Assembly (NCBI RefSeq): GCF_036370855.1
Contig: NW_026991389.1
Coordinates: 92,501-156,500, forward strand
Direction of reading: 5' to 3'
Length of the DNA stretch: 64,000 nucleotides
Source of the DNA: Dromaius novaehollandiae
Lineage: Eukaryota > Chordata > Aves > Casuariiformes > Dromaiidae
The stretch's first letter is position 1. Each line of letters starts with the position of its first letter. Below the pieces are notes generated by a model. The model was given only the letters and a program-made list of their open reading frames with translations, was not told the origin of the DNA and searched no databases. This document shows, piece after piece, positions 48,076 through 62,127 of this stretch. The position numbers and the translations under genes are program-made.

Positions 48076-50929
48076 AATTTTGCAAGGAAAAAAAAGAGGA
48101 TGTTGTAGTGCAAGATTCTTAGCTGGAAGAACCTGAACAGCTCTCCTAAGTGTCTGCTGAAACACAATTCTCTGGCTAGATTGTTTGAGCTGAATACGAG
48201 AAACATGGGTTCAAAGCCAAACTATGCCATTGCTCTGCTTTGTAATCTTGGGCAGTTTACTTAATCTCTTAAAGACTGCGTTCTTCCTCCAGTCCTGTTT
48301 CATAGCTAGGATCACTTGTCTATTTTAGTGTTTTACATGTTGCCTAGTGAAACAATGTAGGCCTCTAAGTTGTCCCCCAGATATCAAGGTCTCTGAATTC
48401 TAGCTTTTCTGAATGTTCATCTCTTTAGTCTAGTACCATCTGTTCTCAGGCTTTATACAATACTTCTGAAATAACATAAGTAAATGTCAACCGGGTGAGT
48501 TCAGGTGAATACAAATATGGTATAGCACTACTCTACCAGTTCCTGGGAGCTGTTTTAGAGAGCTTAACTTATTTAAATATTATTTTGTGTATTGCATCTA
48601 GGTTAAAAATGCACTTAAAATTGCAAAGACAACAGTGAAAAACTTTGCAAGTCAAATGACATTTTCTTTACAGCTAGGGAGGCAGCACAAAAAGTTTATG
48701 TATAGCTTGACCAGGTCACTTAAAGTTGGTACTTTGGTAATAGAGCTGTGGTCACTTAAACTCTGACACCAAGGCTACTTGCTTCCTCTCTTCCTATCTA
48801 TAATGAAAAACCATATGCAAGGTGGTGTCATGTATCTGCCATCTTACTGATGTTTTCAGGTAGTGGAGTTCAACTAATACCATTGCTATTTAAGTGAAGC
48901 TTTCTGTACTGGTTTGTAAATAGGATACCCCTCAGTTCTTAGAGCATACTTGCTAAGTATGTTAGAAAGTATTAGACTAGTCTGAATTTTCTCCCTTTAA
49001 CTATAGAGGACTCCATTATTCGTATCAACTTCACTTTTAAGTTTGGATTTTGCTTGTAGTTCAGACGCTTCCTCTGATCTTCATCCAGCCACTGGAAAAG
49101 AAATCCTATAAGCTGTCTTACGCTTTCACAGAAGCTCATATTTGTCATGGTTGCATCAAGCCACAGTTTGCTTACTAAAGCATGGTGTGCAATTGTATTT
49201 TGGGTAAAATTACAACAATGTTGTTGCTTATTAAAGTCACAGTGAGAGTGACATACGGGGTGCATATGCGCTGCTGTCATTCAAGTATACAACCAACTTC
49301 TTGCTCTCTGTTGACTAGGAACAGAGCCGCTATGTTATTTTCAGTGGATAAGGGATAGCTCTACTGCTTTAGAATGCAAAGTGTAGGTAGTTTTGGGAAG
49401 AATATTGTAACTTTCAGAAATTTCCATTTAAATTACATTGATTTTACTGTAGCTACCTGGCATGACAGCCAAAATTATAGAAAAATAAATGCAGAAAAGA
49501 ATTGTAAAAGGGCAATAAGGATTGAGAAAGCAGTCCTCTGGTGATTTAAAAACAGAGAGCGTGCATGACTAAATGGTGGTGTGGTGAAGCAGGTAAAAGG
49601 AGTTATTTTGCCTTTATCTTCATAAGATACTGTACATGGGCATACTCATACCAGCTTTAGTCTAGTGAGTACTGTCATAGCTACCTACACATGTACATAG
49701 TTATTCTCAGTCCCAATAGGCTTGTACAGCCTATGCTGAAGTCTATTGAATCTTTATGGTTATTGCTGAATGTGCTAGCTAGTGAAGGGTAATATCAGTA
49801 TAGCCTGTCTCTGCTGTAAGGCATCCTTTGAGTAATGAATATAACTATCAACATTTGATAATATCTAACAGGGCAGAGAGCAGGCAAAGGCAGATAAAAA
49901 TGACAGTATTTTTTTTTTTTTACAATTGTCTGAAAGTATACAACTTTTTACAGAGCCTGAGCACCATGACAGTGTGCCTTTTTGTGTGTGTGTGTCCCCC
50001 TAGGTTATTAAAGTCATAAGGAAAGCAATATTTTTCCCCATATCTTATTAACATGTCTGCTAGTAAGACTTTGACAACTCTGTAAACTGTTTCTGTTCTC
50101 GCCATATGTTTGAATACTTAATTCTAAAAATAGCCTTGCATCTAAGGGTACTTTTATTAGAGTATTATTACTTCTTTGGTGAACTCTACATCATGTGACA
50201 TTGTGTTTTTTCACTAAATTGCCAAAACTCGTTTTCAGGAGGAGAGCCCTGAAATACTGAGGCATCTGTGGTGTCTACTGAATATAAAATTAATTGCTTA
50301 TACTGTATATTTGAGAGTATCTCCACAGCAATTTTCACTTAAGAGCACGGTCTGTCACTAATGGATTGACTACTTTATAAAGGTTTTCTGTTTCTATGCA
50401 CTATCAGTGCAAATTACTTGAATAGATGTCAACCAACGATGAAATAGGAGGAAATGGCCATCAAGCTACACTCTAATGCAGCACTGTGCAGTAATTGCCA
50501 CTGCCTGGGTTAGTTCTGTACATGCTAAAGTCATAGCTCCCATAACAAGCAGGTGTTTGAGTACAAAAATAACCTGATTTCGAAGACTCCATTGTATGCT
50601 GTTACAGTATTTTAGATACATTTAGTACTTCTGTGTTAGAAGGAAAAATTAGGTAAATGAGGTAAAAATCACTGGTGTTGGTGGAAAATAGGCAAGCTTA
50701 CTGAGCTAATATATTGTACATTTTAATGTTGGAGCAGAAGGAGGGAAGAAACTGATCCGGATGCTGCAGGTAAGAAATAAGGCTCTCAAATATTAATTAC
50801 TATAACAGGAGTCTCTAGGTTATCAGCTAAAACCAGATACCCCAACATCTAGAGGAGAAAAGAGGATTTTCCATGAGTGTTTGGACACAGTAATTCAGCT
50901 GAATACTAATGTATTCCTTTCTTTTCAAG

Positions 50930-51030
50930 GTGTCTACACTCCAGAACCACTCTCCAGTTTCTGGTGGGCTCTTCTGTCTACTGGGCTTATGTTTGTATAC
51001 CATTTTAGCATCTTGCAGATTCTGGGATTG
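50930..51030 (+). pseudogene. TMEM164: TMEM164 exon 6, copy 2 (duplicate exon)
   Basis: Identical in reading to 45679-45779 with intact splice sites. It is downstream of a complete exon 6-7 pair and poly(A) signal, so it would be used only by read-through transcripts. Confidence 0.85.
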
Positions 51031-51424
51031 GTAAGTAAATGTGTGTTAATAAACAGATAGTTTGCAAGTACATTCAAAATAAAAACACTGACTAGTTTTT
51101 CAAAGTGTCCAGATTCACATGGATAAAATTACTTGAATACAAATTTTTAATCGCATGTCCTAATGGCCATTTGTACCTCATATTTCACAAGTAGTGGTAA
51201 AACCTTCCATAAATCAGCTATGCACCCATGTAAATCCATCTCTTAAATGCACAACTGCATTCAGATCTGCTTTCCTTCTGAAAGCTGGCCAATTGATGCT
51301 GAACAAAGGATTGCCAGCTAAACACTTTTGATTACTATGGTAATTTGAAAATTACCATTTTAGGTCTCTGAAGCATTGCAACCCAAAATATTACTAATTT
51401 ATAAATTTGTTGTCCCTTTCCTAG

Positions 51425-51627
51425 GTCACAGAAGTGAATCTGAACAACATGTTGTGCCCAGCCATTGCAGAGAAGAGAAGCCCTGGTATCGAATCTGGGC
51501 ATCTGGACATCAGACTGTCATGACTATGACTCATGGGAAACTTGTAATCCTACTGTTCTACAGTGCTGTCCCCATCTTCAAATGTAGCATGGACTTGTTT
51601 GGATTCCCCACTAAGAAAACAGACTGA
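51425..51627 (+). pseudogene. TMEM164: TMEM164 exon 7, copy 3 (duplicate exon)
   Basis: Same frameshift (51467-51480) and conserved out-of-frame C-terminus as the other copies. Poly(A) signal at 52019-52024. Confidence 0.85.
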
Positions 51628-53266
51628 AATTTCTCCTCGGGGAATAGTACATACAGGAAGCAGAGACACCTAAACTCATACTGGAAAAGAAAGAGGAGGG
51701 ATGAGAGGACTGTGTGTTTATACTTCTTCCCACAGTTTATTGCCTCAAAAACACCTCTGTAATCAAGTGAGTGTTTTTGCTTTTAACTGCTGTTTCTCAC
51801 TGTTAATTGCCAATGGCAAAATTAGTGGCCTTATTCTGGAAATGGTTCGTGTTTTATACATTTTGTGTAGATTACAGTAGAATCTTGCGAAGCCACCCTT
51901 TAAAATTAAGCCCAGGATCTGTCCACATTCCAGCAAAGAGAGTGTCAGTGCTACCTCATTTTATGACTTTTTTTTTTTTTCCTACTAAATATCAGTACAC
52001 TTACATCCCAGGATAGGAAATAAAGCTGAATTATAACTCACCACTGGTAAGAACAGAGCGTATCTTGAAGTGCATCATCCTGGCTAACTCTCAGTGCTTG
52101 AATGTTGTTAAAATGGGTGTGCAAAATTCACAATTCAAATGCAGGCTGTCCACACTGTGGAGAGAGTAAACTGATTTGGTTGTATTTTGGACAGGGGAAA
52201 AAAATAAATCTCCACTTGCAACCAAAAGAAGAGTACTTTTCAACTACATTATGCTTCTATGGAAATACAAAAGAAGTATTAGTTTCTGTTAAATTCCATA
52301 AAGATTTTCACCAGCCTATTTTTTGAGAAGTTTAAATAAATAATTAGTAAGGACACTAGAACTAGCACAAGACTTCATGGGGGAAAAAGTCAGTTTAAAA
52401 TAAATTTAGTCTCTCTTCGATGTTGATCTTTAGATTTTAAAGCCACACTTCCATTTCCTAGATAACAAAATTAACTATTTGACTTGTTCAAGGTCACGTG
52501 AATTCTTGTTGCAGAAGCAGATGATGAACCCAAATCTCCTGAATCCGTATTAAGTCCTTCCTAACAGTGCTACTGAAATAATAAAGTTTAAACTGAAATA
52601 TCCATTACCATGCTATTTCAACCCAAGAGCAAATATATAGCCTACTTGGATGACCCTGATCTGGAATGGTCTCAACTGTCTGGGGCATGAGCATTTCTGC
52701 GAATGAGATTAGTGCCAGACTGGCAGTTGGATTAAATTTTTTGAATGTGCTTAACATATAAGAACTGCCTGTGCTCCTTAGTGATAGAGAGATAGTGAAG
52801 CTCACCGCTACATATTGAAATTGATTTCCCATGTGAGCAGCAAATAGCTTGTGACAAACCCACCACAGGCCATTCAAACAACCACTCAGCTGGATCTCAA
52901 TTTTCCTTTTTGTATGCCATTGTTAACAGACTGCGCTAAAGAAAGTAGTTCACACTGGTCTGTTAAACAGTCATCTGTTGAATAGCAGTACTGCAGAGTT
53001 ATAAAATCTATAGTGATTATTTGTCTAATGAGAAATGCTCACAAAATATCCCAGGTATGAATTTAAAATTAGTATCCCAAACCACATGTGGGAATCCAGC
53101 TCCCTCTGAAATGTTTCTGTGCGGAGGTCATTGTTTCCTTTTTGTCCCTTGATGTCTGGATAATGACACTACTGAATATCATACTGTTGTTTTCAGGATT
53201 GTGAAGTCTAGCAAGTGAGGGGAATTTTCTATTATTTGGTGAGGTCAGTGTGGAGTGTGAGAGTCA

Positions 53267-53277
53267 TTATATATATA

Positions 53278-53320
<43 letters not shown>
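53267..53320. repeat. (TA)n microsatellite, unit 3
   Basis: The unit 3 equivalent, about 54 bp, the shortest copy. Confidence 0.95.
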
Positions 53321-53323
<3 letters not shown>

Positions 53324-56177
53324 AATTTTGCAAGGAAAAAAAAGAGGATGTTGTAGTGCAAGATTCTTAGCTGGAAGAACCTGAACAGCTCTCCTAAGTG
53401 TCTGCTGAAACACAATTCTCTGGCTAGATTGTTTGAGCTGAATACGAGAAACATGGGTTCAAAGCCAAACTATGCCATTGCTCTGCTTTGTAATCTTGGG
53501 CAGTTTACTTAATCTCTTAAAGACTGCGTTCTTCCTCCAGTCCTGTTTCATAGCTAGGATCACTTGTCTATTTTAGTGTTTTACATGTTGCCTAGTGAAA
53601 CAATGTAGGCCTCTAAGTTGTCCCCCAGATATCAAGGTCTCTGAATTCTAGCTTTTCTGAATGTTCATCTCTTTAGTCTAGTACCATCTGTTCTCAGGCT
53701 TTATACAATACTTCTGAAATAACATAAGTAAATGTCAACCGGGTGAGTTCAGGTGAATACAAATATGGTATAGCACTACTCTACCAGTTCCTGGGAGCTG
53801 TTTTAGAGAGCTTAACTTATTTAAATATTATTTTGTGTATTGCATCTAGGTTAAAAATGCACTTAAAATTGCAAAGACAACAGTGAAAAACTTTGCAAGT
53901 CAAATGACATTTTCTTTACAGCTAGGGAGGCAGCACAAAAAGTTTATGTATAGCTTGACCAGGTCACTTAAAGTTGGTACTTTGGTAATAGAGCTGTGGT
54001 CACTTAAACTCTGACACCAAGGCTACTTGCTTCCTCTCTTCCTATCTATAATGAAAAACCATATGCAAGGTGGTGTCATGTATCTGCCATCTTACTGATG
54101 TTTTCAGGTAGTGGAGTTCAACTAATACCATTGCTATTTAAGTGAAGCTTTCTGTACTGGTTTGTAAATAGGATACCCCTCAGTTCTTAGAGCATACTTG
54201 CTAAGTATGTTAGAAAGTATTAGACTAGTCTGAATTTTCTCCCTTTAACTATAGAGGACTCCATTATTCGTATCAACTTCACTTTTAAGTTTGGATTTTG
54301 CTTGTAGTTCAGACGCTTCCTCTGATCTTCATCCAGCCACTGGAAAAGAAATCCTATAAGCTGTCTTACGCTTTCACAGAAGCTCATATTTGTCATGGTT
54401 GCATCAAGCCACAGTTTGCTTACTAAAGCATGGTGTGCAATTGTATTTTGGGTAAAATTACAACAATGTTGTTGCTTATTAAAGTCACAGTGAGAGTGAC
54501 ATACGGGGTGCATATGCGCTGCTGTCATTCAAGTATACAACCAACTTCTTGCTCTCTGTTGACTAGGAACAGAGCCGCTATGTTATTTTCAGTGGATAAG
54601 GGATAGCTCTACTGCTTTAGAATGCAAAGTGTAGGTAGTTTTGGGAAGAATATTGTAACTTTCAGAAATTTCCATTTAAATTACATTGATTTTACTGTAG
54701 CTACCTGGCATGACAGCCAAAATTATAGAAAAATAAATGCAGAAAAGAATGGTAAAAGGGCAATAAGGATTGAGAAAGCAGTCCTCTGGTGATTTAAAAA
54801 CAGAGAGCGTGCATGACTAAATGGTGGTGTGGTGAAGCAGGTAAAAGGAGTTATTTTGCCTTTATCTTCATAAGATACTGTACATGGGCATACTCATACC
54901 AGCTTTAGTCTAGTGAGTACTGTCATAGCTACCTACACATGTACATAGTTATTCTCAGTCCCAATAGGCTTGTACAGCCTATGCTGAAGTCTATTGAATC
55001 TTTATGGTTATTGCTGAATGTGCTAGCTAGTGAAGGGTAATATCAGTATAGCCTGTCTCTGCTGTAAGGCATCCTTTGAGTAATGAATATAACTATCAAC
55101 ATTTGATAATATCTAACAGGGCAGAGAGCAGGCAAAGGCAGATAAAAATGACAGTATTTTTTTTTTTTTACAATTGTCTGAAAGTATACAACTTTTTACA
55201 GAGCCTGAGCACCATGACAGTGTGCCTTTTTGTGTGTGTGTGTCCCCCTAGGTTATTAAAGTCATAAGGAAAGCAATATTTTTCCCCATATCTTATTAAC
55301 ATGTCTGCTAGTAAGACTTTGACAACTCTGTAAACTGTTTCTGTTCTCGCCATATGTTTGAATACTTAATTCTAAAAATAGCCTTGCATCTAAGGGTACT
55401 TTTATTAGAGTATTATTACTTCTTTGGTGAACTCTACATCATGTGACATTGTGTTTTTTCACTAAATTGCCAAAACTCGTTTTCAGGAGGAGAGCCCTGA
55501 AATACTGAGGCATCTGTGGTGTCTACTGAATATAAAATTAATTGCTTATACTGTATATTTGAGAGTATCTCCACAGCAATTTTCACTTAAGAGCACGGTC
55601 TGTCACTAATGGATTGACTACTTTATAAAGGTTTTCTGTTTCTATGCACTATCAGTGCAAATTACTTGAATAGATGTCAACCAACGATGAAATAGGAGGA
55701 AATGGCCATCAAGCTACACTCTAATGCAGCACTGTGCAGTAATTGCCACTGCCTGGGTTAGTTCTGTACATGCTAAAGTCATAGCTCCCATAACAAGCAG
55801 GTGTTTGAGTACAAAAATAACCTGATTTCGAAGACTCCATTGTATGCTGTTACAGTATTTTAGATACATTTAGTACTTCTGTGTTAGAAGGAAAAATTAG
55901 GTAAATGAGGTAAAAATCACTGGTGTTGGTGGAAAATAGGCAAGCTTACTGAGCTAATATATTGTACATTTTAATGTTGGAGCAGAAGGAGGGAAGAAAC
56001 TGATCCGGATGCTGCAGGTAAGAAATAAGGCTCTCAAATATTAATTACTATAACAGGAGTCTCTAGGTTATCAGCTAAAACCAGATACCCCAACATCTAG
56101 AGGAGAAAAGAGGATTTTCCATGAGTGTTTGGACACAGTAATTCAGCTGAATACTAATGTATTCCTTTCTTTTCAAG

Positions 56178-56278
56178 GTGTCTACACTCCAGAACCACTC
56201 TCCAGTTTCTGGTGGGCTCTTCTGTCTACTGGGCTTATGTTTGTATACCATTTTAGCATCTTGCAGATTCTGGGATTG
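56178..56278 (+). pseudogene. TMEM164: TMEM164 exon 6, copy 3 (duplicate exon)
   Basis: Intact splice sites and reading, as in copy 1. Confidence 0.85.
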
Positions 56279-56672
56279 GTAAGTAAATGTGTGTTAATAA
56301 ACAGATAGTTTGCAAGTACATTCAAAATAAAAACACTGACTAGTTTTTCAAAGTGTCCAGATTCACATGGATAAAATTACTTGAATACAAATTTTTAATC
56401 GCATGTCCTAATGGCCATTTGTACCTCATATTTCACAAGTAGTGGTAAAACCTTCCATAAATCAGCTATGCACCCATGTAAATCCATCTCTTAAATGCAC
56501 AACTGCATTCAGATCTGCTTTCCTTCTGAAAGCTGGCCAATTGATGCTGAACAAAGGATTGCCAGCTAAACACTTTTGATTACTATGGTAATTTGAAAAT
56601 TACCATTTTAGGTCTCTGAAGCATTGCAACCCAAAATATTACTAATTTATAAATTTGTTGTCCCTTTCCTAG

Positions 56673-56875
56673 GTCACAGAAGTGAATCTGAACAACATGT
56701 TGTGCCCAGCCATTGCAGAGAAGAGAAGCCCTGGTATCGAATCTGGGCATCTGGACATCAGACTGTCATGACTATGACTCATGGGAAACTTGTAATCCTA
56801 CTGTTCTACAGTGCTGTCCCCATCTTCAAATGTAGCATGGACTTGTTTGGATTCCCCACTAAGAAAACAGACTGA
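56673..56875 (+). pseudogene. TMEM164: TMEM164 exon 7, copy 4 (duplicate exon)
   Basis: Same frameshift segment at 56715-56728. Poly(A) signal at 57267-57272. Confidence 0.85.
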
Positions 56876-58514
56876 AATTTCTCCTCGGGGAATAGTACAT
56901 ACAGGAAGCAGAGACACCTAAACTCATACTGGAAAAGAAAGAGGAGGGATGAGAGGACTGTGTGTTTATACTTCTTCCCACAGTTTATTGCCTCAAAAAC
57001 ACCTCTGTAATCAAGTGAGTGTTTTTGCTTTTAACTGCTGTTTCTCACTGTTAATTGCCAATGGCAAAATTAGTGGCCTTATTCTGGAAATGGTTCGTGT
57101 TTTATACATTTTGTGTAGATTACAGTAGAATCTTGCGAAGCCACCCTTTAAAATTAAGCCCAGGATCTGTCCACATTCCAGCAAAGAGAGTGTCAGTGCT
57201 ACCTCATTTTATGACTTTTTTTTTTTTTCCTACTAAATATCAGTACACTTACATCCCAGGATAGGAAATAAAGCTGAATTATAACTCACCACTGGTAAGA
57301 ACAGAGCGTATCTTGAAGTGCATCATCCTGGCTAACTCTCAGTGCTTGAATGTTGTTAAAATGGGTGTGCAAAATTCACAATTCAAATGCAGGCTGTCCA
57401 CACTGTGGAGAGAGTAAACTGATTTGGTTGTATTTTGGACAGGGGAAAAAAATAAATCTCCACTTGCAACCAAAAGAAGAGTACTCTTCAACTACATTAT
57501 GCTTCTATGGAAATACAAAAGAAGTATTAGTTTCTGTTAAATTCCATAAAGATTTTCACCAGCCTATTTTTTGAGAAGTTTAAATAAATAATTAGTAAGG
57601 ACACTAGAACTAGCACAAGACTTCATGGGGGAAAAAGTCAGTTTAAAATAAATTTAGTCTCTCTTCGATGTTGATCTTTAGATTTTAAAGCCACACTTCC
57701 ATTTCCTAGATAACAAAATTAACTATTTGACTTGTTCAAGGTCACGTGAATTCTTGTTGCAGAAGCAGATGATGAACCCAAATCTCCTGAATCCGTATTA
57801 AGTCCTTCCTAACAGTGCTACTGAAATAATAAAGTTTAAACTGAAATATCCATTACCATGCTATTTCAACCCAAGAGCAAATATATAGCCTACTTGGATG
57901 ACCCTGATCTGGAATGGTCTCAACTGTCTGGGGCATGAGCATTTCTGCGAATGAGATTAGTGCCAGACTGGCAGTTGGATTAAATTTTTTGAATGTGCTT
58001 AACATATAAGAACTGCCTGTGCTCCTTAGTGATAGAGAGATAGTGAAGCTCACCGCTACATATTGAAATTGATTTCCCATGTGAGCAGCAAATAGCTTGT
58101 GACAAACCCACCACAGGCCATTCAAACAACCACTCAGCTGGATCTCAATTTTCCTTTTTGTATGCCATTGTTAACAGACTGCGCTAAAGAAAGTAGTTCA
58201 CACTGGTCTGTTAAACAGTCATCTGTTGAATAGCAGTACTGCAGAGTTATAAAATCTATAGTGATTATTTGTCTAATGAGAAATGCTCACAAAATATCCC
58301 AGGTATGAATTTAAAATTAGTATCCCAAACCACATGTGGGAATCCAGCTCCCTCTGAAATGTTTCTGTGCGGAGGTCATTGTTTCCTTTTTGTCCCTTGA
58401 TGTCTGGATAATGACACTACTGAATATCATACTGTTGTTTTCAGGATTGTGAAGTCTAGCAAGTGAGGGGAATTTTCTATTATTTGGTGAGGTCAGTGTG
58501 GAGTGTGAGAGTCA

Positions 58515-58529
58515 TTATATATATATTAT

Positions 58530-58574
<45 letters not shown>
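58515..58574. repeat. (TA)n microsatellite, unit 4
   Basis: The unit 4 equivalent, about 60 bp, the longest copy. Confidence 0.95.
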
Positions 58575-58577
<3 letters not shown>

Positions 58578-61429
58578 AATTTTGCAAGGAAAAAAAAGAG
58601 GATGTTGTAGTGCAAGATTCTTAGCTGGAAGAACCTGAACAGCTCTCCTAAGTGTCTGCTGAAACACAATTCTCTGGCTAGATTGTTTGAGCTGAATACG
58701 AGAAACATGGGTTCAAAGCCAAACTATGCCATTGCTCTGCTTTGTAATCTTGGGCAGTTTACTTAATCTCTTAAAGACTGCGTTCTTCCTCCAGTCCTGT
58801 TTCATAGCTAGGATCACTTGTCTATTTTAGTGTTTTACATGTTGCCTAGTGAAACAATGTAGGCCTCTAAGTTGTCCCCCAGATATCAAGGTCTCTGAAT
58901 TCTAGCTTTTCTGAATGTTCATCTCTTTAGTCTAGTACCATCTGTTCTCAGGCTTTATACAATACTTCTGAAATAACATAAGTAAATGTCAACCGGGTGA
59001 GTTCAGGTGAATACAAATATGGTATAGCACTACTCTACCAGTTCCTGGGAGCTGTTTTAGAGAGCTTAACTTATTTAAATATTATTTTGTGTATTGCATC
59101 TAGGTTAAAAATGCACTTAAAATTGCAAAGACAACAGTGAAAAACTTTGCAAGTCAAATGACATTTTCTTTACAGCTAGGGAGGCAGCACAAAAAGTTTA
59201 TGTATAGCTTGACCAGGTCACTTAAAGTTGGTACTTTGGTAATAGAGCTGTGGTCACTTAAACTCTGACACCAAGGCTACTTGCTTCCTCTCTTCCTATC
59301 TATAATGAAAAACCATATGCAAGGTGGTGTCATGTATCTGCCATCTTACTGATGTTTTCAGGTAGTGGAGTTTAACTAATACCATTGCTATTTAAGTGAA
59401 GCTTTCTGTACTGGTTTGTAAATAGGATACCCCTCAGTTCTTAGAGCATACTTGCTAAGTATGTTAGAAAGTATTAGACTAGTCTGAATTTTCTCCCTTT
59501 AACTATAGAGGACTCCATTATTCGTATCAACTTCACTTTTAAGTTTGGATTTTGCTTGTAGTTCAGACGCTTCCTCTGATCTTCATCCAGCCACTGGAAA
59601 AGAAATCCTATAAGCTGTCTTACGCTTTCACAGAAGCTCATATTTGTCATGGTTGCATCAAGCCACAGTTTGCTTACTAAAGCATGGTGTGCAATTGTAT
59701 TTTGGGTAAAATTACAACAATGTTGTTGCTTATTAAAGTCACAGTGAGAGTGACATACGGGGTGCATATGCGCTGCTGTCATTCAAGTATACAACCAACT
59801 TCTTGCTCTCTGTTGACTAGGAACAGAGCCGCTATGTTATTTTCAGTGGATAAGGGATAGCTCTACTGCTTTAGAATGCAAAGTGTAGGTAGTTTTGGGA
59901 AGAATATTGTAACTTTCAGAAATTTCCATTTAAATTACATTGATTTTACTGTAGCTACCTGGCATGACAGCCAAAATTATAGAAAAATAAATGCAGAAAA
60001 GAATGGTAAAAGGGCAATAAGGATTGAGAAAGCAGTCCTCTGGTGATTTAAAAACAGAGAGCATGCATGACTAAATGGTGGTGTGGTGAAGCAGGTAAAA
60101 GGAGTTATTTTGCCTTTATCTTCATAAGATACTGTACATGGGCATACTCATACCAGCTTTAGTCTAGTGAGTACTGTCATAGCTACCTACACATGTACAT
60201 AGTTATTCTCAGTCCCAATAGGCTTGTACAGCCTATGCTGAAGTCTATTGAATCTTTATGGTTATTGCTGAATGTGCTAGCTAGTGAAGGGTAATATCAG
60301 TATAGCCTGTCTCTGCTATAAGGCATCCTTTGAGTAATGAATATAACTATCAACATTTGATAATATCTAACAGGGCAGAGAGCAGGCAAAGGCAGATAAA
60401 AATGACAGTATTTTTTTTTTTACAATTGTCTGAAAGTATACAACTTTTTACAGAGCCTGAGCACCATGACAGTGTGCCTTTTTGTGTGTGTGTGTCCCCC
60501 TAGGTTATTAAAGTCATAAGGAAAGCAATATTTTTCCCCATATCTTATTAACATGTCTGCTAGTAAGACTTTGACAACTCTGTAAACTGTTTCTGTTCTC
60601 GCCATATGTTTGAATACTTAATTCTAAAAATAGCCTTGCATCTAAGGGTACTTTTATTAGAGTATTATTACTTCTTTGGTGAACTCTACATCATGTGACA
60701 TTGTGTTTTTTCACTAAATTGCCAAAACTCGTTTTCAGGAGGAGAGCCCTGAAATACTGAGGCATCTGTGGTGTCTACTGAATATAAAATTAATTGCTTA
60801 TACTGTATATTTGAGAGTATCTCCACAGCAATTTTCACTTAAGAGCACGGTCTGTCACTAATGGATTGACTACTTTATAAAGGTTTTCTGTTTCTATGCA
60901 CTATCAGTGCAAATTACTTGAATAGATGTCAACCAACGATGAAATAGGAGGAAATGGCCATCAAGCTACACTCTAATGCAGCACTGTGCAGTAATTGCCA
61001 CTGCCTGGGTTAGTTCTGTACATGCTAAAGTCATAGCTCCCATAACAAGCAGGTGTTTGAGTACAAAAATAACCTGATTTCGAAGACTCCATTGTATGCT
61101 GTTACAGTATTTTAGATACATTTAGTACTTCTGTGTTAGAAGGAAAAATTAGGTAAATGAGGTAAAAATCACTGGTGTTGGTGGAAAATAGGCAAGCTTA
61201 CTGAGCTAATATATTGTACATTTTAATGTTGGAGCAGAAGGAGGGAAGAAACTGATCCGGATGCTGCAGGTAAGAAATAAGGCTCTCAAATATTAATTAC
61301 TATAACAGGAGTCTCTAGGTTATCAGCTAAAACCAGATACCCCAACATCTAGAGGAGAAAAGAGGATTTTCCATGAGTGTTTGGACACAGTAATTCAGCT
61401 GAATACTAATGTATTCCTTTCTTTTCAAG

Positions 61430-61530
61430 GTGTCTACACTCCAGAACCACTCTCCAGTTTCTGGTGGGCTCTTCTGTCTACTGGGCTTATGTTTGTATAC
61501 CATTTTAGCATCTTGCAGATTCTGGGATTG
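61430..61530 (+). pseudogene. TMEM164: TMEM164 exon 6, copy 4 (duplicate exon)
   Basis: Intact splice sites and reading, as in copy 1. It pairs with exon 7 copy 5. Confidence 0.85.
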
Positions 61531-61924
61531 GTAAGTAAATGTGTGTTAATAAACAGATAGTTTGCAAGTACATTCAAAATAAAAACACTGACTAGTTTTT
61601 CAAAGTGTCCAGATTCACATGGATAAAATTACTTGAATACAAATTTTTAATCGCATGTCCTAATGGCCATTTGTACCTCATATTTCACAAGTAGTGGTAA
61701 AACCTTCCATAAATCAGCTATGCACCCATGTAAATCCATCTCTTAAATGCACAACTGCATTCAGATCTGCTTTCCTTCTGAAAGCTGGCCAATTGATGCT
61801 GAACAAAGGATTGCCAGCTAAACACTTTTGATTACTATGGTAATTTGAAAATTACCATTTTAGGTCTCTGAAGCATTGCAACCCAAAATATTACTAATTT
61901 ATAAATTTGTTGTCCCTTTCCTAG

Positions 61925-62127
61925 GTCACAGAAGTGAATCTGAACAACATGTTGTGCCCAGCCATTGCAGAGAAGAGAAGCCCTGGTATCGAATCTGGGC
62001 ATCTGGACATCAGACTGTCATGACTATGACTCATGGGAAACTTGTAATCCTACTGTTCTACAGTGCTGTCCCCATCTTCAAATGTAGCATGGACTTGTTT
62101 GGATTCCCCACTAAGAAAACAGACTGA
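61925..62127 (+). pseudogene. TMEM164: TMEM164 exon 7, copy 5 (duplicate exon)
   Basis: Same frameshift segment (61967-61980). Poly(A) signal at 62519-62524. It is the last exon in the window; whether an unshifted exon 7 exists further right is unknown. Confidence 0.85.

Larger units (their letters stand above)
51288..56535 (+). repeat. Tandem unit 3
   Basis: Marker bases: G at 51889, G at 52547, C at 54119, G at 54809, G at 55064. It has the shortest TA tract of the copies. Confidence 0.95.
56536..61787 (+). repeat. Tandem unit 4
   Basis: Marker bases: G at 57137, G at 57795, T at 59373, A at 60063, A at 60318. The first two match unit 3 and the last three match unit 1, so it looks recombinant. 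Private C at 57486. It has the longest TA tract. Confidence 0.95.
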
